Assembly: GCF_003318295.1 (NCBI RefSeq)
Contig: NZ_QOCW01000011.1
Location: forward strand, 62,001-126,000
Origin: Bacillus taeanensis
GTDB lineage: Bacteria > Bacillota > Bacilli > Bacillales > UBA6769
Direction of reading: 5' to 3'
Length of the DNA stretch: 64,000 nt
Shown here: positions 52,883 through 62,955 of the stretch, in pieces
Layout: the number at the start of each line of letters is the position of its first letter
How positions within the stretch are numbered: the stretch's first letter is position 1
Notes under the pieces: generated by a model
What the model saw: the letters and a program-made list of their open reading frames with translations, nothing else
What the model was told of the DNA's origin: nothing
Database searches by the model: none
Position numbers and translations under genes: made by a program

Positions 52883-52964
52883 ATTTTTCACCTCATATTA
52901 TTGTTCTTCTCTTTTTTCATAAATAACGCCATTTATTATATCATTATCTATTATTTCAAGCGAG

Positions 52965-53858
52965 TTATGAATGATCATCTACAATATGAAAAAACTTATA
53001 TTGAATATTTGGAGTCCAAGCCGTAGAATCTTCATATTTCCAATAGCGCATTCTGCTGTTGGTTGTATGAGCATTCACTAAGGGCATTTGATTCTTATCT
53101 TTTGCAACAACAAACGTTGTATGCTGCCATCTGCCATCCCCATCAAAATCATAACAAATAACATCACCAACGCGTAGATCTTCAGCAGAGGTCACTTCTT
53201 TTCCTCTTAATCCTGCTGAAGATCCGCTTAAATGCCACCTTAGCGAATGAGCAACTGCCCAACTAAAGCTCCACTGCTTGTTTTGATACCACCACCCTTT
53301 ACTCCGGTTTGGAGAACCGGTCATCGGAAGACCACCTGCATATAAGCATTGGGAAACAAAATTTGTGCAATCCACTTCAAAATGGCGAAATTTTGGATTA
53401 TAGCTGTTCCACCACTGTTCTGCATACTGCACTGCAGCTAATCGATTGTAAGAAACTCCCTTTAACGATTGATAGCCATCCTTTATGCGATCTTGTTTTG
53501 GTTCAGACAGTGCATTTCCTTCATTTCCAATCATGTAATCTTCTTGAAGTTTTCCATGAATAAAGAATGCTTCTCTTTCTTCTACAGCTTCTTCTATATA
53601 AAAGTCATCTGCCTGTTTCACAAAATATTGCTGATGCAGTAAATAGTTTACTTGTTGATAGGAGTCATACGTATGATTACTTATTAAATAACCTTGTGTA
53701 ACTGTATGAACAATTTCCGCTTTACGTTCTTTAAGTGTTTGTTTCTTACGATCAATCGCTTCATACTCTGAAGCGTCAAATAAGGAAGAATCAAGCATAT
53801 GCACAATCGCTTCATTTCGATATTTCCAATATTCCTTTAATCCCTCCAACCACTTCAT
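52965..53858 (-). CDS. yhbB: Putative amidase-domain protein YhbB
   Basis: A 297-residue protein with a C-terminal amidase-like domain (Amidase_6): YNRLAAVQYAEQWWNSYNPK (residues 139-158), DCTNFVSQCLYAGGLPM with the likely catalytic Cys, and VGDVICYDFDGDGRWQHTTFVV with the His. Acts probably on peptidoglycan peptides in the envelope or spore. No clear signal peptide is seen; the N-terminus is charged. ATG at 53858 follows AAGGGG. Between trmL and ogt, as yhbB next to cspR in B. subtilis. Confidence 0.85.
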   Translation of the reverse strand: MKWLEGLKEYWKYRNEAIVHMLDSSLFDASEYEAIDRKKQTLKERKAEIVHTVTQGYLISNHTYDSYQQVNYLLHQQYFVKQADDFYIEEAVEEREAFFIHGKLQEDYMIGNEGNALSEPKQDRIKDGYQSLKGVSYNRLAAVQYAEQWWNSYNPKFRHFEVDCTNFVSQCLYAGGLPMTGSPNRSKGWWYQNKQWSFSWAVAHSLRWHLSGSSAGLRGKEVTSAEDLRVGDVICYDFDGDGRWQHTTFVVAKDKNQMPLVNAHTTNSRMRYWKYEDSTAWTPNIQYKFFHIVDDHS

Positions 53859-53950
53859 TTGATTTCCCCTTTTCTTATACATTTATCTTTCAAAGAAAGC
53901 AAACATTTTAGGATGAAAAAACATGTTGTTTCACTTTATGAACGAAACAA

Positions 53951-53982
53951 AAAAAGAGAACCCCTTTAAAGGGTCCTCTTTT
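53951..53982 (-). terminator. Terminator of ogt
   Basis: AAAAGAGAACCC / GGGTCCTCTTTT hairpin past the ogt stop. Confidence 0.8.
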
Positions 53983-53999
53983 AATCAAAAATGCTTCAA

Positions 54000-54536
54000 T
54001 TATGAAGTTAATCGAGCAGCGTTATTTTTTTCTAATTGTAATAAGTATTCTTTTTTACTTAACCCGCCCCCATAACCGACTAATGCACCATTACTCCCAA
54101 TCACACGGTGACATGGAATAATAATTGGGACTGGATTTTTGTTATTCGCACTTCCTATTGCACGAACAGCTTTTGGAGCGCCGATTGCTTGGGCAACTTC
54201 CTTATAACTGTTTGTTTCTGCGTATTCAATTGAACGTAAGCTGTTCCAAACCTTTTGCTGAAATGGAGTACCGTATAAATCAATAGGGATATCAAATTGC
54301 TCCCTTTCTCCAATAAAATATTCATTCAGTTGGGAATAAACATCTTGTAAAATTGTCTCATCATTGCCTACTTCAATTTTTAAGAAGTGCTTTTTTGCCC
54401 ACGCTTTAATGCTTGGAAGAGTTTCTTCAACTGAACCAAATTGTAGTTTACAAATTCCTTCATTTGTTGAAACAACCGTTAAAGGTCCAAGTGGGCTTTC
54501 CATTTCTCCATAACAAACAATTGGTTTATGACTCAT
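54000..54536 (-). CDS. ogt: Methylated-DNA-protein-cysteine methyltransferase (Ogt)
   Basis: A suicide DNA repair protein that transfers a methyl group from O6-methylguanine to its own cysteine. The 178-residue product has the acceptor loop IIPCHRVIGSNGALVGYGGG (residues 137-156) and the upstream helix-turn-helix segment YKEVAQAIGAPKAVRAIGSA (115-134). AAGAAGGGA precedes the ATG. It may be cotranscribed with queG, whose stop lies 62 bases upstream. Confidence 0.93.
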   Translation of the reverse strand: MSHKPIVCYGEMESPLGPLTVVSTNEGICKLQFGSVEETLPSIKAWAKKHFLKIEVGNDETILQDVYSQLNEYFIGEREQFDIPIDLYGTPFQQKVWNSLRSIEYAETNSYKEVAQAIGAPKAVRAIGSANNKNPVPIIIPCHRVIGSNGALVGYGGGLSKKEYLLQLEKNNAARLTS

Positions 54537-54597
54537 AAATATCCCTTCTTTACTAGACCTTTCTTTTCATCTTAATAGACAACTACTAAAATGACCA

Positions 54598-55743
54598 TTA
54601 TGATATAGGCTGATTATTTAGCATTTTAAGCCCTGTATCGATTTCTATCAAGACTTTTTCATCTTTTTCTTTCTCTTTCGCCTCTTTAAGCGACTTTAGA
54701 GCCCGTTCGTCTCCTATTTTTCCTAGTGCCCATGCGGCTGTTCCTCTGATCACAGGACGAGGGTCTTCTTTCATTAATTGAATTAAATCACCTACAGCTG
54801 TTTTATCTTTAAAATGGGCTAATGCTAAAATAGCATTTCTTTGAATCGGCTTTTTTCCCCGCCAAGAACCAGAGATATGACCAAATTTTTCTTTAAATTC
54901 ACGGTTGCTCATCTTTAACAAAGGCTTGAGCTTAGGCATTGCAATCTCAGGGTCTGGTTCAAGCTCATGATGCAGATGAAAATCAATTCCTTTATTTCTA
55001 GGACACACAATTTGACAGGTATCCATTCCATATAATCTATTGCCGATTTTATCTCGATATTCAAGAGATAAAAAATCTTTTGTTTGTGTTAAAAATGAAA
55101 GACATTTGTTTGAATCTAATTGCCCTCCCTGCACAAGAGCTCCTGTAGGACAGGCTTCAATGCAAAGATTACACGAACCGCAGGAATCTTCAATTGGTTG
55201 ATCAGGTGAAAAGGGAATATTTGTAACCATCTCTCCTAAATAAACGTATGATCCAAACTCTGGTGTAATAATAGCGCAATTCTTACCGCTAAATCCTATT
55301 CCTGCACGTTCCGCTACAGCACGATCAGAAAGTGCACCTGTATCAACCATTGATTGTATGTCTGCACGTGGTACACGTTCAATAATAAAACTCGCAAGCT
55401 TGTTTAAACGATCGCGCAATACATCATGATAATCTCGACCCCAAGATGCTCTGGCAAAAATACCGCGACGATTTTCCTTTTCATTTTTGGGTGGGTTCTT
55501 TATTTTAGAAGGGTAAGCTACCGCAATGGCGATAAAGGATTTTGCACCCGGCATAAGCAGTTCTGGATGAGTTCTTTCCTCAATATTTGAATGTTCAAAC
55601 CCAGATTGATAATTTAATTGCTGCTGCCTTTTTAAACGTTCTTTTAGTTCGATGAAAGGCTCTGCAGTCGCAAATCCTATTTTATCAATTCCAATTGTTT
55701 TACTATATGCAATGATTTCCTCTTTGAGCTTGTCCACATTCAT
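54598..55743 (-). CDS. queG: Epoxyqueuosine reductase QueG (YhbA)
   Basis: Cobalamin-dependent iron-sulfur enzyme that reduces epoxyqueuosine to queuosine in tRNA. The 381-residue product has the active-site area DTGALSDRAVAERAG (near residue 133), the first [4Fe-4S] site CGSCNLCIEACPTGAL (near residue 187), the second set in MDTCQIVCPRN, and C-terminal HEAT-like repeats (residues 305-375). ATG at 55743 follows GGAAAGGTGG; a longer frame was dropped. Confidence 0.93.
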   Translation of the reverse strand: MNVDKLKEEIIAYSKTIGIDKIGFATAEPFIELKERLKRQQQLNYQSGFEHSNIEERTHPELLMPGAKSFIAIAVAYPSKIKNPPKNEKENRRGIFARASWGRDYHDVLRDRLNKLASFIIERVPRADIQSMVDTGALSDRAVAERAGIGFSGKNCAIITPEFGSYVYLGEMVTNIPFSPDQPIEDSCGSCNLCIEACPTGALVQGGQLDSNKCLSFLTQTKDFLSLEYRDKIGNRLYGMDTCQIVCPRNKGIDFHLHHELEPDPEIAMPKLKPLLKMSNREFKEKFGHISGSWRGKKPIQRNAILALAHFKDKTAVGDLIQLMKEDPRPVIRGTAAWALGKIGDERALKSLKEAKEKEKDEKVLIEIDTGLKMLNNQPIS

Positions 55744-55901
55744 TAAAAATGCCACCTTTCCTGTTGAATAGGTCAATCAATTGCAATAAAGATGTACTTT
55801 CCAGTAACATATGGTTAGAAGATTTTAAACTTTATACGTTAAAACAGCTATTCTTTACTGTTTAAACTTCTATTATTTTAATAATGAAATGAGGAAAATC
55901 C

Positions 55902-56570
55902 ATGACTCACTTAACGATTTCGGAAACAATAAAAAAACAATTTCCTACTTTTAAAATTGGAGTTATTTCCTATCACAATATCATAATTGATTCATCGCCT
56001 AAAATGCTTCGCGGCCGTCTTAACTTATTTCAAGAACACCTCATTATGGAACTATCTGAAAAAAATATAAGCGACTCTAATTCAATAAGCGAATGGCGAA
56101 AAATCTTTAAACAGCTTGGGACAGACCCTGCAAAATATCGCCTCTCATCAGAAGCTTTATTAAGACGTATTCAAAAGGGAAATAAATTGCCTTTTATCCA
56201 TTCAGCTGTAGACTTAACTAACTTTTTCTCGTTACAATATCAACTTCCTCTTGGAATTTATGATTTAAACCAATTAAAAGGAAATCTTCACTTAAAAATT
56301 GGAACAGAAGAGGATCAGTATGAAGGATTAAACGGGCGAACTGTAAATATGAAAAATAAACTAATTACGAGTGACGACAAAGGAGCATTCGGAAGTCCTA
56401 TTGTAGATTCCAGGCGAACAATGGTAACGGAAAGCACAGAAAATGCTCTCCATATTGTTTATTTACAGCCTTCTATGGAAAACTCCAAAGCTGAAAAATT
56501 AGTAGCAGCCATCGCTAATATGTTTGTACAGCTTCATGGAGGCAGTACCGACTATAAAATCATTTGTTAA
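55902..56570 (+). CDS. B3/B4 tRNA-binding-domain protein
   Basis: A 222-residue soluble protein resembling the B3/B4 editing domain of phenylalanyl-tRNA synthetase. Recognisable segments are WRKIFKQLGTDPAKYRLSSE (residues 66-85), ALLRRIQKGNKLPFIHSAVD (86-105) and LGIYDLNQL. Stand-alone B3/B4 proteins are thought to hydrolyse mischarged tRNA or to bind tRNA, but this is not shown for this group. AAATGAGGAAAATCC precedes the ATG. Divergent from queG, itself a tRNA-modification gene. Confidence 0.78.
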   Translation: MTHLTISETIKKQFPTFKIGVISYHNIIIDSSPKMLRGRLNLFQEHLIMELSEKNISDSNSISEWRKIFKQLGTDPAKYRLSSEALLRRIQKGNKLPFIHSAVDLTNFFSLQYQLPLGIYDLNQLKGNLHLKIGTEEDQYEGLNGRTVNMKNKLITSDDKGAFGSPIVDSRRTMVTESTENALHIVYLQPSMENSKAEKLVAAIANMFVQLHGGSTDYKIIC

Positions 56571-56579
56571 TGTTATCCA

Positions 56580-56622
56580 ATAAAAAACGCAATGCTTCGT
56601 TTTTAAAACGAAACACTGCGTT
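56580..56622 (+). terminator. Hairpin after the B3/B4 gene
   Basis: AACGCAATGCTTCGTTTT / AAAACGAAACACTGCGTT with mismatches. The T run is poor, so a terminator role is probable but not certain. The rest of the gap to 56844 holds nothing recognisable. Confidence 0.55.
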
Positions 56623-56844
56623 GGTTCACATTTTTTCGACACAGTTCAACAAAAAACTGTTGCTATTAAAATACCATATAACTAGGGAAGAAGCAATAGA
56701 AAATACGAATATTTTTAAAATTCCTCCTTATTACAAGCTCTTTTCTGTTGTTTATTATATGTTTTTCTTTTTTTACTTATGAACAAATTAATTAAAAAAT
56801 CTTTTCAAACATGCAACTAAATAATGATAGCTATATTGCCATTG

Positions 56845-58047
56845 TTATTTAGTGATATAGTATTTAGAAACATATCCATCCTTAATTTTATACATATTGT
56901 TTGCTTCTCCAATAATTTTGACTTCCTCTCCCTCATATAAGAGTCCTATTCTGCTTGAACTCTTAAAATCAGGTGTAAGATGAATCCATACATTTCCAGA
57001 TGCTGTTCCTAATTCTTCCTGACTACCATTATCGTTACTCGTTTTAGTTGGAACAACAATTTCAGTACCAACTCTTAAATCATAAGGATCTATAGAAGAG
57101 TTTGCATTTTCCAATTCCTCAACAGTCACCCCGCTGTATTGAGATGCTATTCCCCAAAATGTATCTCCTGGTTTTATAGTATAGCTTACATTGCTATCTA
57201 AATTTCCATTATGATCTGGATTATTTGGCGTTCCATTACTAGAGCCTGGTAAATTAACCTTCATACCAACTTGTAATCTTTTTGGTGCTATGTCACTATT
57301 TAACTCTAAAAGCTTATCAAGACTTACTCCTTGACTATTTGCAATTTCCCAAAATGTATCTCCTGGCTGTACAATATAATAGCTGCTGTTGTTATCGGAA
57401 GAATCTTGTGACAAATATTCTTCTAAAGTAATGTTTTGGACCTCAATTTCTTTGGCATGATCTTCTCCAATATAACGAAGATGCCAAGGCTCATAATCAT
57501 AATTTGTAATGCTTTCTTTCCCTTGCGGATAACGAATAATAAAACCATAATCAGCCGCATTATTTTCAAGCCACTCTCCTGCAGCTGTATTGCCAAATTC
57601 TTTAATAAGCTCATAATTAACCGCAGGACTGGACACATCCATTATTAAACCAGTTTGATGTTCACTTTCCCCTGCTTTTGCACTTACGCGGTTCGCTTGT
57701 TCTCTTCCATACTGATCTACAAAATAAGCATGTAAATCTTCTTGATAATGATAAGAACGATACCCTGAAACAGCATACAGCTGAATACCTTCATTTTCCG
57801 CTGCCTGAAACATCTCTTCTAATGCACTCGCAGCTTTAGCTTGCATTTTTTCTTTATCACTTGAAAAAGGAACATCAGGATAAGCAAGATTGTTTGGGAC
57901 AAATTCTGAAGACAACGAATGATCTTTGTTAACAAGCAAGATATCGTCTTTTTCATGAGCATAAGAAATTGTCGGCATGATCAAACCAGCAGCAGCTACT
58001 AGTGAAACAGAAAGAGAAACTGCCTTTTTTTTAAAAGTTCTCTTCAC
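56845..58047 (-). CDS. Secreted LD/DD-carboxypeptidase with LysM and SH3b domains
   Basis: A 400-residue exported peptidoglycan enzyme. Signal peptide (residues 1-32, ending PTISYAHE), then an M15B (VanY-type) peptidase domain (about 50-200) with SGYRSYHYQ, the zinc site SEHQTGLIMDVSS, and EPWHLRYIG. Two LysM repeats follow (YIVQPGDTFWEIA and YTIKPGDTFWGIA), then a C-terminal SH3b-like module. It trims stem-peptide ends in the wall. The start is taken as GTG at 58047, eight bases after GGGAG; a GTG three codons upstream overlaps that site. Confidence 0.87.
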   Translation of the reverse strand: MKRTFKKKAVSLSVSLVAAAGLIMPTISYAHEKDDILLVNKDHSLSSEFVPNNLAYPDVPFSSDKEKMQAKAASALEEMFQAAENEGIQLYAVSGYRSYHYQEDLHAYFVDQYGREQANRVSAKAGESEHQTGLIMDVSSPAVNYELIKEFGNTAAGEWLENNAADYGFIIRYPQGKESITNYDYEPWHLRYIGEDHAKEIEVQNITLEEYLSQDSSDNNSSYYIVQPGDTFWEIANSQGVSLDKLLELNSDIAPKRLQVGMKVNLPGSSNGTPNNPDHNGNLDSNVSYTIKPGDTFWGIASQYSGVTVEELENANSSIDPYDLRVGTEIVVPTKTSNDNGSQEELGTASGNVWIHLTPDFKSSSRIGLLYEGEEVKIIGEANNMYKIKDGYVSKYYITK

Positions 58048-58471
58048 TACAATCACTCCCTTTATACTAGGATCATTTCAGCTCCACTGTTTTTTCACTT
58101 ATATAACTTAGTTAACACAATTGAAATATTAATAAACAATGAAAAGCCTATTTGGTATAAAAGGACTAATTTTCATTGTATTCTTCTCTAAACATAAACA
58201 TACTCTAGTAATTTCTAAGTGCAAGCTGGTTTTTATGCCGTTCAGTAGATGACAAATGATCATCATAAAAAAATGTTCTCAAATTAGTTTTGTATATATT
58301 ACAGATTGCCAAGGCATAATAATTGAGAAATATGAATTATAATTGATAAAATGTTCCTTAAATCCAATCTACCTCTCTTCAAAATTACTCATAAACTCCA
58401 CAAATATAAATTAAATAATATTAATTATGAAGAGGTATTGAAATAATTTTTAATAAAGTTGAGAATTATTC

Positions 58472-58500
58472 TTGACAAAACAGAAGGACTATACAATAAT
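58472..58500 (+). promoter_or_regulatory. ahpC promoter
   Basis: TTGACA at 58472-58477 and a weak -10, AATAAT (58495-58500), with a 17-base spacer. Predicted start near 58507, just before the PerR box. Confidence 0.6.
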
Positions 58501-58510
58501 AAATATTGAA

Positions 58511-58525
58511 TTATAATTATTATAA
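58511..58525. promoter_or_regulatory. PerR box of ahpCF
   Basis: TTATAATTATTATAA is an exact match to the PerR consensus TTATAATNATTATAA. It lies just downstream of the predicted start, where PerR would block transcription until oxidised by peroxide. Confidence 0.88.
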
Positions 58526-58601
58526 ATAACCGATAATAACTACAATTATTGTATCGGTTATGAAAAGAACTTACAAAAAAACCAATAGGAGGAGATTGAT
58601 T

Positions 58602-59165
58602 ATGTCTCTAATCGGAAAAGAAGTACAACCATTCGCAGCGAAAGCATTTCACAACGGTGAGTTTATTGATGTTACTGAAGAAAATTTCAAAGGTCAATGG
58701 AGTGTTGTTTGTTTTTATCCAGCAGATTTTACATTCGTTTGCCCTACTGAACTTGGAGATCTACAAGACCAATATGCAGCTCTAAAAGAACTTGGTGTTG
58801 AAGTATACTCTGTTTCAACTGATACACACTTTACACATAAAGCATGGCATGATCATTCAGAAGCTATTAGTAAAATTGAATATATTATGGTCGGTGACCC
58901 TTCACAAAAACTTTCCCGCAATTTCGACGTGCTAAACGAAGAAGAAGGCTTAGCTGATCGCGGTACTTTTATCATCGATCCAGACGGTGTTGTTCAAGCT
59001 GTTGAAATTAATGCTGGCGGTATCGGCCGTGACGCAAGCACGCTTGTAAACAAAATTAAAGCAGCACAATATGTTCGCAACAACCCAGGTGAAGTTTGCC
59101 CGGCTAAATGGCAAGAAGGTGGCGAAACACTTAAGCCAAGCCTTGATCTTGTAGGAAAAATTTAA
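58602..59165 (+). CDS. ahpC: Alkyl hydroperoxide reductase peroxiredoxin AhpC
   Basis: Typical 2-Cys peroxiredoxin of 187 residues that reduces organic peroxides and hydrogen peroxide. The peroxidatic Cys47 is in [11 protein letters not shown] and the resolving Cys is near the C-terminus in [15 protein letters not shown] at 58602 follows AATAGGAGGAG; a longer frame was dropped. It forms an operon with ahpF, 12 bases downstream. A PerR box and promoter lie upstream. Confidence 0.97.
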   Translation: MSLIGKEVQPFAAKAFHNGEFIDVTEENFKGQWSVVCFYPADFTFVCPTELGDLQDQYAALKELGVEVYSVSTDTHFTHKAWHDHSEAISKIEYIMVGDPSQKLSRNFDVLNEEEGLADRGTFIIDPDGVVQAVEINAGGIGRDASTLVNKIKAAQYVRNNPGEVCPAKWQEGGETLKPSLDLVGKI

Positions 59166-59177
59166 GGAGTGCTATAA

Positions 59178-60707
59178 ATGGTACTAGAAGCAGATATTAA
59201 AGCACAATTAAATCAATATCTTCAACTAATGGAAGGCGATATTGTGCTTAAAGTTAGTACAGGCTCCGATAAAGTATCAAAGGACATGCTGGCTCTTATT
59301 AAAGAGCTGGCTTCCATGTCCTCTAAGATTACTTTCGAGGAAGCCCAATTAACGAGAACACCAAGCTTTAGTGTCAATCGTATCGGCGAAGAGACTGGCG
59401 TAACGTTTGCCGGTATCCCTCTTGGACACGAGTTTACTTCATTAGTGTTAGCGCTGCTGCAGGTAAGCGGAAGAGCTCCAAAAGTTGATGAAAAAGTAAT
59501 TGAGCAGATTAAAAATATTCAAGGCGAATATCACTTTGAATCTTATATCAGCTTAAGCTGCCACAACTGTCCTGATGTTGTACAGGCGCTGAATGTAATG
59601 AGCATTCTTAATCCTAGCATTACGCATACGATGATTGACGGTGCCGCTTTTAAAGAAGAAGTAGAAAGCAAAGAAATCATGGCTGTACCTACTGTTTTCT
59701 TAAACGGTGAATCTTTTGGCAGCGGTCGTATGACACTTGAAGAAATCCTCGCCAAAATGGGGAACGGTCCAGATGCTTCAGAGCTTTCTGATAAAGAGCC
59801 ATTCGATGTACTTGTTGTTGGAGGTGGTCCGGCTGGGGCAAGTTCAGCAATTTATGCAGCGCGTAAGGGAATCCGTACAGGTATTGTTGCTGAACGCTTT
59901 GGCGGTCAAGTAATGGATACGATGGGTATTGAAAACTTTATCAGCACGAAATATACAGAAGGTCCAAAGCTTGTCGCAAGTCTAGAAGAACATGTTAAAG
60001 ATTATGGCATTGATGTTATGAACTTACAGCGTGCCAAGCGTTTAGAAAAGAAAGATCTTATCGAAGTTGAACTTGAAAACGGCGCTGTTCTTAAAAGTAA
60101 ATCCGTCATCCTTTCAACAGGTGCACGCTGGCGCAATGTTGGGGTACCGGGTGAAACAGAGTTCAAGAACAAAGGTGTCGCATATTGCCCTCACTGTGAC
60201 GGTCCATTGTTTGAAGGAAAACGTGTAGCCGTTATTGGCGGCGGTAATTCTGGTGTAGAAGCTGCAATTGATCTCGCCGGTATTGTGAAACATGTAACAG
60301 TTCTTGAGTTCAATCCGGAGTTAAAAGCTGATGCTGTTCTTCAGGAACGCCTTCACAGCCTTCCTAACGTCACTGTACTAAAGAATGTTCAAACAAAAGA
60401 AATTACCGGTACCGACAAAGTAAACGGCATGTCTTACATTGATCGTGAAACAGGAGCAGAACATCATGTTGAACTGGAAGGTGTATTTGTTCAGATTGGA
60501 CTTGTCCCTAATACTGATTGGTTAGGTGAAACAATTGAACGTACCCGCTTCGGTGAAATCATTGTTGATAAGCATGGTGCTACAAACGTCCCTGGAGTGT
60601 TTGCTGCAGGCGATTGTACGGATAGTGCATACAAGCAAATTATTATTTCGATGGGATCAGGCGCTACAGCAGCTTTAGGCGCATTTGATTACCTTATCCG
60701 AAATTAA
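59178..60707 (+). CDS. ahpF: Alkyl hydroperoxide reductase flavoprotein AhpF
   Basis: NADH-dependent reductase that regenerates AhpC. The 509 residues comprise an N-terminal double-thioredoxin domain with the redox pair SCHNCPD (near residue 129). The thioredoxin-reductase-like domain that follows has the FAD loop [12 protein letters not shown] (near 213), the pair YCPHCDGP (near 337), the NAD loop [12 protein letters not shown] and the FAD end loop [14 protein letters not shown] precedes the ATG. Confidence 0.97.
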   Translation: MVLEADIKAQLNQYLQLMEGDIVLKVSTGSDKVSKDMLALIKELASMSSKITFEEAQLTRTPSFSVNRIGEETGVTFAGIPLGHEFTSLVLALLQVSGRAPKVDEKVIEQIKNIQGEYHFESYISLSCHNCPDVVQALNVMSILNPSITHTMIDGAAFKEEVESKEIMAVPTVFLNGESFGSGRMTLEEILAKMGNGPDASELSDKEPFDVLVVGGGPAGASSAIYAARKGIRTGIVAERFGGQVMDTMGIENFISTKYTEGPKLVASLEEHVKDYGIDVMNLQRAKRLEKKDLIEVELENGAVLKSKSVILSTGARWRNVGVPGETEFKNKGVAYCPHCDGPLFEGKRVAVIGGGNSGVEAAIDLAGIVKHVTVLEFNPELKADAVLQERLHSLPNVTVLKNVQTKEITGTDKVNGMSYIDRETGAEHHVELEGVFVQIGLVPNTDWLGETIERTRFGEIIVDKHGATNVPGVFAAGDCTDSAYKQIIISMGSGATAALGAFDYLIRN

Positions 60708-60728
60708 TGAATCTATAAATAGTAGTTC

Positions 60729-60776
60729 GAAAGTCGCTTTCCCATCTAACTGACAGGAAAGCGACTTTCTTTTTTG
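60729..60776 (+). terminator. Terminator of ahpCF
   Basis: GAAAGTCGCTTTCC / GGAAAGCGACTTTC, perfect 14-base arms, then a T run. Lies between convergent operons. Confidence 0.92.
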
Positions 60777-60798
60777 CTTCTCCTCAAATAAAAACATT

Positions 60799-62214
60799 TT
60801 ATTGTTCTTTAATAGGAATTCTAATAAAAAATGTACTTCCCTTTCCTAGTTCACTCGATACTTGAATACTTCCTTGATGACTTTCGACAATCCACTTCGC
60901 AATCGCAAGTCCTAGCCCATATCCTCCTGCTTGCCGTGTCCTTGCTTTATCAACGCGGTAAAACCGTCCAAAGATGCGCCCATGATCTTCGGGTTTGATT
61001 CCTATTCCGGTATCTTTCATCATCATAAGTAACTCTTTTCCTTTAACAGAAAGGGAAAGTTTCGTCTCTCCGCCATTTGGGGTGTATTTAATCGCGTTAT
61101 CTAATAAAATATAAAGCAGCTGAGTTAGCCGCTGCGAATCCCCATTGATAATAAGTGATTTTGGTGCATCGAATTGAAGCTTGATTTGCTTCGATTCAGC
61201 CATCGTTCGCACGGATTCAACCGCTTCCTCTGCAATTGAACGAAAATCAAATCTTTCTTTTACGTATTCAATTGTCCCCGAATCTGACCGAGCCAACGTT
61301 AATAAATCTCCAACTAAGTTCGTCATACGTTTTACTTCATTTTTCATATTGACAAGAAGCTTATGAGAGTAATCTTCTTTTTTAAAATCCAGCGTCATTT
61401 CCATCGCATTAATCGACGAAAGCATAACGCTTAACGGAGTACGTAATTCATGAGAAGCATCTGCGACAAATTCCCGCTGTCTTGAAAAAGCACGTGTAAT
61501 CGGAACCATTGCTTTTTTGGACATATAGTTACTAATAATAAGCGCCACTACCATAAAAAGAATCGCTAAGCCTGCTAAAATAATGAGCAGCCACTTAAAA
61601 ACTTGATAAGCGAACGAAATTTCCTTCCCAATATAAAGCGTACCAATCATTTCACCGTTATAAAAAATTGGTTCACCATCAATGATTAACCGGACAGTAT
61701 CTGTTTTTTGCATCGGACGGAATTCTTCTCGTTTCCCTTTATCATGCGACCTGTTTTCAGAAAAGTTCAGATGAAAGGTTTCCTGAAGAATTTCATCTTC
61801 GCTATGATTCCACCTCGAAATGACATTTAAAATGTTCGTACGAAGCTCTGGAATGATCTCATCTCCTATTACTAATTCTCCTGATCGATTCACAACGTAA
61901 TAGAAAAATTGATCCACATCCTTTACAACGGATTCTTGATTAAAAAACTCTAATCCACCTTGATGATTCTGAAATTTTAAGTACTCTTCAATACTTCTCG
62001 CTTCCTGGCTAACAGTAGATGTTAGTTCGCGTTCTTGGTCCTTAAAAATAGTCACATATAAGATGAGATAAACAACGGCAATAAAAAGGACTAAAAAAAG
62101 CATAAGTAAGCCGCTGTATAAGAGTGTTAAGCGAAACTGGGTGCTTTCAAAGATGTCTCTTTTACGAAATAAAGAAGTGAAGGAGAAATTTTTAGCTTTC
62201 AACTTTATAGCCAA
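60799..62214 (-). CDS. Sensor histidine kinase
   Basis: A 471-residue membrane kinase: helix at about 30-55, an extracytoplasmic loop to about 205, helix at about 208-230, the phospho-acceptor box VADASHELRTPLSVML, and an HATPase domain with LDNAIKYTPNGGE, DTGIGI and GYGLGLAIAKWI. The gene overlaps the response regulator by 23 bases. The start is TTG at 62214, though another TTG four codons later is possible because the ribosome binding site nearly abuts the first. Signal and regulon unknown. Confidence 0.88.
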   Translation of the reverse strand: MAIKLKAKNFSFTSLFRKRDIFESTQFRLTLLYSGLLMLFLVLFIAVVYLILYVTIFKDQERELTSTVSQEARSIEEYLKFQNHQGGLEFFNQESVVKDVDQFFYYVVNRSGELVIGDEIIPELRTNILNVISRWNHSEDEILQETFHLNFSENRSHDKGKREEFRPMQKTDTVRLIIDGEPIFYNGEMIGTLYIGKEISFAYQVFKWLLIILAGLAILFMVVALIISNYMSKKAMVPITRAFSRQREFVADASHELRTPLSVMLSSINAMEMTLDFKKEDYSHKLLVNMKNEVKRMTNLVGDLLTLARSDSGTIEYVKERFDFRSIAEEAVESVRTMAESKQIKLQFDAPKSLIINGDSQRLTQLLYILLDNAIKYTPNGGETKLSLSVKGKELLMMMKDTGIGIKPEDHGRIFGRFYRVDKARTRQAGGYGLGLAIAKWIVESHQGSIQVSSELGKGSTFFIRIPIKEQ

Positions 62215-62866
62215 CTCCTCTTATACTTTGAAGCAAATCTTGTTTTCCGAATCGACCCAACTTTTTTCGAATTAATTTAATCGTCGCATCAATTGTTTTA
62301 GTCGATACTTCAGCATCAAAGCCCCAAATTCGGTCTAAAATTACCTCTCTAGGCAGAACTTGCCCTTTATTTTGAACCAACAAATCCAGCAGCTGAAACT
62401 CACGAGGACTGAACTGAATTTCTTCTTTCTCTTGAGAAACCGTTTGGCTCGTACGGTTAATGGCCAAGCCCTGAATAGAAATCTGATCTTCCAATATCGG
62501 AGCATAGTTGCGGCGTGTAAGCGCACGTAATCGGGCAAGAAGCTCATCAATTTCAAACGACTTAATAAGGTAATCATCTGCTCCAGCATCCAACCCGTTA
62601 ATGCGATCTTCTACAGCATCTTTAGCGGTTAACATTAAAATTGCTCCAGCGTAGCCCTCACTTCTAAGTTTTCGACAAACCGAGATTCCATCTCCATTAG
62701 GCATCATCCAATCCAATATTAAGACCTCATAGTGGGAAGCTTTAGCATAATCGTAGGCATCTTCTCCCTCCATCACCCAATCAACCTTACAGCCGCCCTT
62801 TTTCTTTAACATAAAACCAATTAATTCACCAAGCTGTAAGTCATCTTCTGCTAAGAGAATATTCAA
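62192..62866 (-). CDS. OmpR-family response regulator
   Basis: A 224-residue response regulator: receiver with LLAEDD, the phospho-acceptor in LILDWMMPNGDG, and the conserved Lys in DDYLIKSFE. The residue after that Lys is Ser, where Pro is usual. A winged-helix output domain follows, ending IRGVGYKVES. The TTG start at 62866 is set by GAGGTGG; the much longer frame was dropped. It is the partner of the kinase downstream. Confidence 0.88.
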   Translation of the reverse strand: MNILLAEDDLQLGELIGFMLKKKGGCKVDWVMEGEDAYDYAKASHYEVLILDWMMPNGDGISVCRKLRSEGYAGAILMLTAKDAVEDRINGLDAGADDYLIKSFEIDELLARLRALTRRNYAPILEDQISIQGLAINRTSQTVSQEKEEIQFSPREFQLLDLLVQNKGQVLPREVILDRIWGFDAEVSTKTIDATIKLIRKKLGRFGKQDLLQSIRGVGYKVES

Positions 62867-62955
62867 GTTAACCACCTCTTTTTTAACTGCCCTCATTGTT
62901 TCTGTTATTAATATTACCTTTTTTAATACTTCTAGAAAAGTTGTATCGTTATAAA

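Larger units (their letters stand above)
58048..58601. other. AT-rich intergenic region upstream of ahpC
   Basis: About 550 bases between two divergent genes, very AT-rich. The ahpC-proximal 130 bases hold a promoter, a PerR box and a leader with a short hairpin (CCGATA / TATCGG, 58530-58557). I find no coding frame or recognisable element in the distal part. Confidence 0.5.

Noticed and set aside
56564-56782. A 72-codon open frame after the B3/B4 gene
   Set aside because: It has no ribosome binding site, overlaps the preceding stop and runs through a hairpin; the amino-acid composition looks like translated AT-rich spacer.
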